NCBI GenBank assembly: GCA_002418595.1
Contig: DIEK01000102.1
Span: forward strand, 1-5,896
Origin: Candidatus Omnitrophica bacterium UBA5776
GTDB lineage: Bacteria; Omnitrophota; Gorgyraeia; Gygaellales; Profunditerraquicolaceae
DNA length: 5,896 nucleotides
Direction: 5' to 3'
Every line of letters begins with the position of its first letter. Positions within the stretch are counted from its first letter, which is position 1. The position numbers and the translations under genes are program-made. The notes below the pieces were generated by a model. That model had not been told where the DNA came from. It saw only the letters and a list, made by a program, of their open reading frames with translations, and did no database searches. Shown here in pieces: positions 1-5,211 of this stretch.

Positions 1-1
1 A

Positions 2-34
2 TTAAGTATTGTGTCCCCGGAAGAAGAGGTTTAA
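2..34 (+). CDS. Possible C-terminal tail of an upstream gene (partial)
   Basis: Reading from base 2, ten codons are open (LSIVSPEEEV) and end at a TAA at 32-34, four bases before the rpe start codon. The tight spacing and the acidic, plausible C-terminal tail fit the end of an upstream operon member, and the rpe ribosome binding site would then lie inside its last codons, as elsewhere in this block. Frame 1 is also open from the window edge to a TAG at 52-54, so the choice of frame is not proven. Nothing in ten residues identifies a family. The bases upstream of the window would settle it. Confidence 0.35.
   Translation, partial: LSIVSPEEEV
24..29 (+). promoter_or_regulatory. Ribosome binding site of rpe
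   Basis: AAGAGG lies 9 bases before the ATG at 39. This site favours the ATG at 39 over an in-frame TTG at 9, which has no comparable site in view and would add ten residues (MCPRKKRFKN) not typical of the family. Confidence 0.7.
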
Positions 35-38
35 GAAT

Positions 39-683
39 ATGGCCGTTAAAATAGCTCCTTCCATATTATCCGCGGATTTCAGCCGGCTTGACCGCGAGAT
101 CCGGCGCGTCGAAGAGGCCGGCGCCGACCTGCTGCACGTGGATGTGATGGACGGGCATTTTGTCCCCAACATTACCATAGGCGCGCCGGTGGTGAAGTCG
201 CTGCGTAAAGCGGCGAAGATCCCGCTGGACGTGCATTTGATGATAGATAATCCGGGGTTTTTTCTGGACGATTTCATCCGCGCCGGCAGCGATATCATAA
301 CCGTGCACGCGGAAACTGTGTCCGAGAAAGAATTCGCTTCCATGAGCGGGACGGCGCGTTCCGCCGGCAGGCGCCTGGGCGTTTCGCTCAATCCCTCCGC
401 GCCGCTGGATATGATAAAAGCATACCTTCCGTACACGGATTTTGTGCTGGTGATGAGCGTGAATCCCGGGTTCGCCGGTCAGGAATTCATTCCCGGCGCG
501 ATTGATAAGGTGGCGGAATTGCGCGGGATCTTCCGCGGAGAGATATCCGTGGACGGCGGTATAAACGATAAAGTCGCGGGCCGGGTGATCAGGGCGGGGG
601 CGGACATCCTTGCCGCCGGTTCGTATATTTTCGGGGCATCGGACGTTAAAGCGGCCATAGAAAGGATAAGAAATGCAAAATAA
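39..683 (+). CDS. rpe: Ribulose-phosphate 3-epimerase
   Basis: This enzyme interconverts D-ribulose 5-phosphate and D-xylulose 5-phosphate in the cytoplasm, in the pentose phosphate pathway (and in the Calvin cycle where present). The 214-residue protein has the usual family length and a full TIM-barrel signature: APSIL at 6-10, HVDVMDGHFVPN at 33-44, DVHLMI at 64-69, MSVNPGFAGQ at 139-148 and VDGGIN at 171-176. The expected metal and acid/base residues are present (His33, Asp35, His66, Asp172), so it should be active. The start at 39 is chosen because it follows a good ribosome binding site and gives the canonical N-terminus MAVKIAPSIL. Its last 11 bases overlap the start of the next gene, which indicates one transcript and probable translational coupling. 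Nothing in the protein looks broken or foreign. Confidence 0.97.
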   Translation: MAVKIAPSILSADFSRLDREIRRVEEAGADLLHVDVMDGHFVPNITIGAPVVKSLRKAAKIPLDVHLMIDNPGFFLDDFIRAGSDIITVHAETVSEKEFASMSGTARSAGRRLGVSLNPSAPLDMIKAYLPYTDFVLVMSVNPGFAGQEFIPGAIDKVAELRGIFRGEISVDGGINDKVAGRVIRAGADILAAGSYIFGASDVKAAIERIRNAK

Positions 684-2067
684 GGAGATCAAGTTCGGGA
701 CCGACGGATGGAGAGGCATTATCAGCGATAACTTCACCTTCGCCAACGTGCGTAAGGTTGCCCGCGCGATAGCCGTTTACTACAACAGGCTTTCCGGAGG
801 TAAAACGGCGATCGCGGTCGGATACGACACCCGGTTTCTTTCCGATCGTTACGCCGCGGCCGCGGCGGAGGTCTTGTCCGACAACGGGGTGGATGTGGTG
901 GTTTCCGACCGCGCCGTGCCCACTCCGACCTTGAGTTACGCCGTGAAAAAGCGCGGGTTTACCGCCGGCGTGATGATCACCGCCAGCCATAACCCGGCGG
1001 CCTACAACGGCATCAAGATAAAGACCGCGGCCGGGGGCGCCGCCGGAGTGGATGTAACTTCGGAGGTGGAAAAAATACTCGAAGAGCCGGAGCAGTCGAG
1101 CGGTGGAGCCAAGGGGAAGATAGAGGAGGCCGATTTTACCGGCGATTATATCTCTTTCTTGCGTAAATACGTGGATTTAAAATTGCTGAAGAAAAAGAAA
1201 TTCAGGGTGCTGATGGATTCTATGCACGGAAGCGGCAACGGTTTTATCGCCGACGTGCTGAAAGGGACCGCGGTGGAGTTGAAGTTTCTGCGCGGGGAGG
1301 TCAATCCTTCCTTCGGCGGTTTGAGGCCGGAACCGGTCCTGGAGAACCTTCTGGGAACGCAGAAGTTCATAAAACAGGGGAAATTCGACCTGGGACTGGT
1401 GCTTGACGGGGACGCCGACCGCATAGCGGCCTTTGCCGGCAGCGGGGAGTTCATCATACCGCAGAAAGTTCTCGGCCTGCTTGTCCTGCATCTGATACAG
1501 GACCGCGGTATGAGCGGAGGAGTGGTGAAGACCATAGTGGGCACCAACCTTATGGATAACATTTGTTCGTCTCTAAATCTCAAGCTTTACGAGACCCCGG
1601 TGGGCTTCAAATACATTTCGGAATTGATGCTTAAAGAAGACATCTTGGTCGGAGGGGAAGAAGCCGGCGGAATGGGTTTCAAGAATTATATCCCGGAAAG
1701 GGACGGGACCCTGGCGGGCCTGCTTTTGCTTGAGATGATGGCCTGCCGTAAAAAGAATATGCTCGCCATTTTGCGGGAGATGGAGACGGAATACGGCCGG
1801 TATTATTACCTGCGGGACGATATGAAGCTGGAGAGCGGCCTGAACGTGGACGTGATGCGTTTCAAATCTACCGGCAGTCTTTGCGGACGGAAGGTAACGC
1901 GGGCAAAGGATTACGACGGATTGAAGTTGATCTGCGACGACGGCAGTTGGCTGATGTTCAGGGGTTCGGGGACGGAGCCGATAATGCGCATCTACGCCGA
2001 AAGCAAGAGCCTGAAGCGGTCGAAAGAGCTGCTGGCGGAAGGCCGCAGGATGATCCTTTCGAAATAA
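673..2067 (+). CDS. Phosphoglucomutase/phosphomannomutase family protein
   Basis: This is an alpha-D-phosphohexomutase of 464 residues, near the usual family length. Such enzymes move phosphate between C1 and C6 of glucose, mannose or (GlmM) glucosamine phosphates through a phosphoserine. Visible motifs in order: FGTDGWRG at 8-15; active-site TASHNP at 103-108 with catalytic Ser105; the Mg-binding loop DGDADR at 245-250; the sugar-recognition loop GGEEAGG at 327-333; and the C-terminal phosphate-binding FRGSGTEPIMRIYAE at 429-443. The N-terminus (IKFGTDGWRGIISDNFTFANVR in pattern) resembles the PGM/PMM subgroup of cyanobacteria and thermophiles more than classical GlmM, so no symbol is given; the substrate cannot be read from sequence. 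The loop has Ala331 where the family usually has Ser (GEMSG/GEESG). An AAGG site at 662-665 precedes the ATG, which lies inside the end of rpe. It probably supplies hexose-1-phosphates for polysaccharide or envelope synthesis (inference). Confidence 0.93.
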   Translation: MQNKEIKFGTDGWRGIISDNFTFANVRKVARAIAVYYNRLSGGKTAIAVGYDTRFLSDRYAAAAAEVLSDNGVDVVVSDRAVPTPTLSYAVKKRGFTAGVMITASHNPAAYNGIKIKTAAGGAAGVDVTSEVEKILEEPEQSSGGAKGKIEEADFTGDYISFLRKYVDLKLLKKKKFRVLMDSMHGSGNGFIADVLKGTAVELKFLRGEVNPSFGGLRPEPVLENLLGTQKFIKQGKFDLGLVLDGDADRIAAFAGSGEFIIPQKVLGLLVLHLIQDRGMSGGVVKTIVGTNLMDNICSSLNLKLYETPVGFKYISELMLKEDILVGGEEAGGMGFKNYIPERDGTLAGLLLLEMMACRKKNMLAILREMETEYGRYYYLRDDMKLESGLNVDVMRFKSTGSLCGRKVTRAKDYDGLKLICDDGSWLMFRGSGTEPIMRIYAESKSLKRSKELLAEGRRMILSK

Positions 2068-2068
2068 G

Positions 2069-2638
2069 ATGATCTATAGCGTCTGCCGGCTTTTGAGCCG
2101 CTGGTTCCTCGTAGTATGCTTTCGGGTCAGGACCTTCGGCACGGAGAACGTTCCGTCCGCCGGCGGGTTCCTTCTGGCCTGCAACCACGAGAGTTATCTG
2201 GATCCCCTGGCCGCAGGTTCCTCGATACTGCGCCCGGTGCATTATATGGCTAAGGAATCGCTTTTTCGCAACCCTTTGATCGGGGCTTTTTTGCGCGGAG
2301 TGCTCGCTTTCCCGGTGCGCAGGGAGGCGGGAGACACGCGCGCTATAAAATCGGCCATGCGTCTGGTCCGCTCGGGAAAAGGAGTTCTGCTTTTTCCCGG
2401 GGGCACCCGCGGCTCGAGGAACGCCCAGCCGGGTATAGGTTTTCTGGCGGCTAAACTCGGTGTTCCGGTCGTGGCGGTTTTTATCTCCGGGACGGATAAA
2501 GCGTTTCCCAGGGGCGCAAAATTTTTTCGTCCGGCGCGGGTCACCGTCAGATACGGCAAACCTTTTACCGTGGATCCCGCGCTCCCGTATCAGCAGATAG
2601 CCGACAGCATAATGGCGGAGATCGAGAGGCTCAAATGA
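2069..2638 (+). CDS. plsC: 1-acyl-sn-glycerol-3-phosphate acyltransferase family (PlsC-like)
   Basis: This family transfers an acyl chain to lysophosphatidic acid at the membrane to make phosphatidic acid, the precursor of all phospholipids. The 189-residue protein is at the short end of the family. It has a hydrophobic, basic N-terminal stretch (about 3-20) suited to membrane association, the catalytic motif I as NHESYLD (His40, Asp45), a motif II region around FPVRR (81-85), motif III as FPGGTRG (109-115), and a motif IV region VPVVAVFISG (132-141). Motif III is unusual: the family consensus is FPEGTR, and the Glu is Gly111 here. Motif IV has Ala136 where Pro is usual. The acyl acceptor could therefore differ from that of standard PlsC. 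The start lies one base after the mutase stop with no good ribosome binding site (AGGAT at 2047-2051 is too far), so translation probably depends on coupling. It overlaps ispH by 4 bases. Confidence 0.88.
   Translation: MIYSVCRLLSRWFLVVCFRVRTFGTENVPSAGGFLLACNHESYLDPLAAGSSILRPVHYMAKESLFRNPLIGAFLRGVLAFPVRREAGDTRAIKSAMRLVRSGKGVLLFPGGTRGSRNAQPGIGFLAAKLGVPVVAVFISGTDKAFPRGAKFFRPARVTVRYGKPFTVDPALPYQQIADSIMAEIERLK
2624..2629 (+). promoter_or_regulatory. Ribosome binding site of ispH
   Basis: GAGAGG lies 5 bases before the ispH ATG, inside the last codons of plsC. Together with the ATGA stop/start overlap it supports the ispH start at 2635. Confidence 0.55.
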
Positions 2639-3501
2639 AACGTCCCGCCGCGAAGATCGTCATCGCGAAGAACACCGGTTTTTGCAAGGGTGTGAAGCGC
2701 GCCGTCCAGATCGCGGAAAGGACGCTCGCGGAGAATCCCGGCAGGAACGTTTATTCGCTGGGGCCGGTGATCCATAATCCGGAAGCCATGCGCAAGCTCT
2801 CCGGGCTGGGGTTGAAGGTCGCCAAATCGGTTGCCGGCATACCGGAGGGGTCGATCCTCATACTGCCGTCGCACGGCACACCGGAGAGCGTGATAACCGT
2901 CGCCGCGGGGAAACGCCTCAAGCTGGTGGACGTTACCTGTCCGCACGTGGCTTCGGTGAAAAGGATATGCCGCGACCTCTGCGCGCGCGGACGGAAAGTA
3001 GTGATCATAGGCGAAGCGGAGCACGCCGAAATTAAAGCGTTGAAGGATTCCGCTCCCGGTTGTATCATAATCGAGAACGAAGAACAGGTCCCGGAAGGCC
3101 TTTTTACTTCCGGCAAGATAGGCATCATTTCCCAGACGACTCAGTCGAAAGACAGGTTCCTGGGGATTGTGGGCGTGATCCTGAAGAAAAATCCGTTGGT
3201 AAAGGAGGTGGACATTTGCAATACCGTTTGTCGTGATTCGGCTGGCCGTCAGGAAGAGGCGAAAAAACTGGCGGCGCAGGTGGAATTGATGCTGGTCATC
3301 GGTTCTGCCACGAGCGCCAACACCAGGAGACTGGCTGAGATAGGCGCTTCGGTAAACGGTAACACACACCTGGTCGAGAAACCGGCCGGGAACCTCGCGG
3401 ATAAGGTCAAAGGAACGCGAAGCATAGGGGTGATCAGCGGCGCATCCACTCCTTCGTGGCTGATAGAAGAAGTAATCGGATGCATAAAAGAAAACGCGTG
3501 A
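2635..3501 (+). CDS. ispH: 4-hydroxy-3-methylbut-2-enyl diphosphate reductase (IspH/LytB)
   Basis: IspH catalyses the last step of the MEP pathway, reducing HMBPP to IPP and DMAPP with an iron-sulfur cluster in the cytoplasm. The 288-residue protein is of usual length. The three cluster cysteines are visible: Cys17 in GFCKGV, Cys102 in VTCPHV and Cys199 in NTVCRDSAGRQ. Substrate-binding residues are also in place: His47 (GPVIHN), His80 (PSHGT), His130 and Glu132 (AEHAEI), the QTT at 167-169, Ser227 and Asn229 in SATSANTRRL, and Ser271 in SGASTP. The second serine of the SSN diphosphate-binding triad known from E. coli is Ala228 here, a position that varies in the family. An extra Cys195 lies four residues before the third cluster ligand. 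The gene starts inside plsC (ATGA) and is followed after 73 bases by rpsA, an arrangement that appears as an ispH-rpsA fusion in some Clostridia. It is expected to be functional. Confidence 0.97.
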   Translation: MKRPAAKIVIAKNTGFCKGVKRAVQIAERTLAENPGRNVYSLGPVIHNPEAMRKLSGLGLKVAKSVAGIPEGSILILPSHGTPESVITVAAGKRLKLVDVTCPHVASVKRICRDLCARGRKVVIIGEAEHAEIKALKDSAPGCIIIENEEQVPEGLFTSGKIGIISQTTQSKDRFLGIVGVILKKNPLVKEVDICNTVCRDSAGRQEEAKKLAAQVELMLVIGSATSANTRRLAEIGASVNGNTHLVEKPAGNLADKVKGTRSIGVISGASTPSWLIEEVIGCIKENA

Positions 3502-3574
3502 AAATGCCGGCAACGGGAGACCGTTTAGGGCGTTCGGTTCAACAGGAAATCGGAACATAACAAGGAAAATCAAA
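3502..3574 (+). promoter_or_regulatory. Possible rpsA leader with small hairpin
   Basis: This 73-base gap between ispH and rpsA contains a 5-bp hairpin at 3512-3525 (AACGG / CCGTT) closed by a GAGA loop of the GNRA type. ACCG at 3520-3523 can instead pair with CGGT at 3535-3538, so two exclusive folds are possible. Several unpaired GGA triplets follow before the start codon. In gammaproteobacteria S1 represses its own mRNA by binding a structured leader, and an analogous role here is only inference. No convincing -35/-10 pair and no terminator are visible in the gap. Confidence 0.25.
3562..3566 (+). promoter_or_regulatory. Ribosome binding site of rpsA
   Basis: AAGGA lies 8 bases before the ATG at 3575, an ideal spacing. 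It supports that start, which also gives the expected N-terminus ahead of the first S1 domain. Confidence 0.75.
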
Positions 3575-5116
3575 ATGACGGAAACAAAACTTAATCTCGA
3601 ACAACTCTATAACGAAAGTATAAAACTCATCCGGGAAGGGGAAATAGTATCCGGCCGGATAGTCTCGGTAAAGAACAAGGAAGTGTTCGTGGACGTGGGG
3701 TTCAAGTCCGAGGGGCTGGTCTCCGCGCACGAATTCAACCAGGACGATCTGCAGGTCGGCAAAGAGCTCGATTTCCTGATAGAGTCCCTGGAGAACGACC
3801 AGGGCATCATGATGCTTTCGAGGGAGAAAGTCACCAGGATGCAGGGGTGGGACAAGATCATAAAGAACTCGAAGGAGAACGACCTGATAGAAGGGACCGT
3901 GAACAGAAAGGTCAAGGGAGGATTCCTGGTGGACGTCAACGGGATCGAAGGTTTCCTGCCCGCTTCGCTGTCGGCATTTAAAGGGATGTTCGAAAAAGAC
4001 ATCCTCGGCAAGCAGTTCAAGTTCAAAATTATAAAGATAAACAATCTGCGCAGGAGCATAATACTTTCCAGGCGCGACGCCGTCCAGAAAGAGAAGGAAG
4101 AGGCGAGGGCCAGGATCTGGCAGGAGATAAAGATCGGCGAGATACACACCGGAACCGTCAAGGCCATCACCGATTTCGGGGCTTTCGTGGATCTGGGAGG
4201 CGTGGACGGCCTGCTGCATATAACAGATATGTCCTGGTCGAAGATCAGCCATCCTTCGGAAGTGGTCGCTATCGGGGACAAGATCGACGTTATGATCCTG
4301 AACTTCGACAAGGAAGCCAACAAGGTTTCCCTCGGCTTGAAGCAGCGGTTCCCGGATCCGTGGCAGGACGTGGACGCCAAATATAAAGCCGGCGACAAGC
4401 TCAAGGGCAAGATCGTCAATATCCTTCCTTACGGTGTTTTCGTGGAACTGGAGAAGGGGATTGAGGGCTTGATACACGTTTCGGAAGTTTCCTGGTCGAA
4501 GAGGGTGACCAATCTCGGAGAATTGTTCGCCGTCGGGGATACCGTGGAGACCCAGGTGCTGAACGTGGACCGCGACGCCCGCAGGATATCCTTAAGCGTC
4601 AAACATCTCGAACAGAACCCCTGGACAGAAGCCGAAAGCAAATATCCTGCCGGCAGCAAAGTGCAGGGCAAGGTGCGCGGGTTCACGGATTACGGCGCCT
4701 TCATCGAGCTCGACGGCAACCTGGAAGGGATGATCCACATATCGGATATGTCCTGGACCAAACGCATCAGCCATCCGCAGGACCTGCTGAAAAAAGGCCA
4801 GAAAGTGGAAGTGGTCATACTCTCCGTGGATACGCAGAGCCACCGCATCACTCTCGGGCTTAAACAACTGCAGGATAATCCCTGGCCGGAGATAGCCGCG
4901 AAATACCCGCTGGAAACCGTGCTGGAGGCCGAAGTGGTCACCATCAACGATTTCGGCGTCTTCGTAAAGCTGGAGGAAGAACTGGAAGGGCTGGTTTACG
5001 CCAACGAGATAGACAAGGAGGCCTCGGCCCAGCTTAAAGTGGGAGATAAAATGCAGGTGAAGATAATAAAAGTCGATACCGAGCAGGGGAAAATAGGGCT
5101 CACGTCGAAAATATAA
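3575..5116 (+). CDS. rpsA: 30S ribosomal protein S1, six S1 domains
   Basis: S1 binds mRNA on the 30S subunit and helps start translation, especially on mRNAs with weak ribosome binding sites or structured leaders. The 513-residue protein carries six consecutive S1 (OB-fold) repeats at about 22-84, 103-167, 188-256, 273-343, 360-430 and 447-511. The first two are divergent, as expected for the ribosome-docking domains. Repeats 3-5 are the classic RNA-binding type, with DFGAFVDL / PYGVFVEL / DYGAFIEL and GL(L/I)H-type motifs. Repeats 3 and 5 are closest and share 12 identical bases at 4226-4237 and 4745-4756. The protein ends directly after repeat 6, so it is shorter than the 557-residue E. 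coli S1 but keeps the same domain number. Its codons look more uniform (many AAG, GTC, ATC and GAC) than in upstream genes, consistent with high expression. It may have its own promoter in the upstream gap, but none is recognisable. Confidence 0.97.
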   Translation: MTETKLNLEQLYNESIKLIREGEIVSGRIVSVKNKEVFVDVGFKSEGLVSAHEFNQDDLQVGKELDFLIESLENDQGIMMLSREKVTRMQGWDKIIKNSKENDLIEGTVNRKVKGGFLVDVNGIEGFLPASLSAFKGMFEKDILGKQFKFKIIKINNLRRSIILSRRDAVQKEKEEARARIWQEIKIGEIHTGTVKAITDFGAFVDLGGVDGLLHITDMSWSKISHPSEVVAIGDKIDVMILNFDKEANKVSLGLKQRFPDPWQDVDAKYKAGDKLKGKIVNILPYGVFVELEKGIEGLIHVSEVSWSKRVTNLGELFAVGDTVETQVLNVDRDARRISLSVKHLEQNPWTEAESKYPAGSKVQGKVRGFTDYGAFIELDGNLEGMIHISDMSWTKRISHPQDLLKKGQKVEVVILSVDTQSHRITLGLKQLQDNPWPEIAAKYPLETVLEAEVVTINDFGVFVKLEEELEGLVYANEIDKEASAQLKVGDKMQVKIIKVDTEQGKIGLTSKI

Positions 5117-5133
5117 CGCAGGTATGAATTGCC

Positions 5134-5195
5134 GGGCCGAGAGTAGGGAGTAACCGTGTTTACTCGAACCGCAGATTACTCCTTACTCCCGGCTC
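5134..5195 (+). repeat. Imperfect inverted repeat / long hairpin between rpsA and tyrS
   Basis: Bases 5134-5153 and 5176-5195 form a 20-position stem with 17 Watson-Crick pairs, two G-T(U) pairs and one A-C mismatch, around a 22-base loop (5154-5175). The inner half is built from repeated hexamers: GAGTAG and GAGTAA on the left arm (5141-5146, 5148-5153), and TTACTC at 5176-5181 and 5183-5188 on the right. A third TTACTC sits in the loop (5160-5165), so alternative pairings are possible. There is no T-run after either arm on either strand, so it is not a typical Rho-independent terminator. It could be a dispersed palindromic repeat (REP or MITE type), a processing site, or a structured tyrS leader. 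Sequence alone does not decide. Confidence 0.75.
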
Positions 5196-5211
5196 CGCAC
5201 GAAATCGCGAT

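Noticed and set aside
9..38. TTG at 9 as the rpe start
   Set aside because: It would add ten residues not typical of the family, while the ATG at 39 has a good ribosome binding site and yields the canonical N-terminus.
66..746. Minus-strand open frame of 226 codons opposite rpe
   Set aside because: The + strand holds an intact rpe with all catalytic residues; the antisense product is His/Arg-rich shadow sequence.
3528..3565. Promoter for rpsA in the ispH-rpsA gap
   Set aside because: CATAAC and TTCGGT are poor matches to -10/-35 boxes and the spacing is not convincing.
2590..3573. Long open frame on the minus strand (327 codons) opposite plsC and ispH
   Set aside because: It lies opposite ispH, which is an unmistakable gene; the antisense protein shows no recognisable motif and fits the codon-bias shadow seen opposite GC-rich genes.
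3539..4477. Long open frame on the minus strand (312 codons) opposite rpsA
   Set aside because: It mirrors the rpsA coding strand, its composition is that of a reverse-complement shadow, and no family signature is seen.
5160..5175. T-box riboswitch upstream of tyrS
   Set aside because: GAACCGC at 5166-5172 recalls the T-box core (GGAACCGCG), but the 95-base gap has no room for a normal Stem I, there is no AGGGTGG lead-in, and no terminator/antiterminator pair is visible.
5154..5175. tRNA remnant on the minus strand (GGTTCGAGT resembles a T loop)
   Set aside because: The flanking bases do not form the 5-bp T stem, and no acceptor, D or anticodon arm can be built.
5134..5195. Rho-independent terminator after rpsA
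   Set aside because: The stem is long, but the loop is 22 bases and no T-run follows on either strand.
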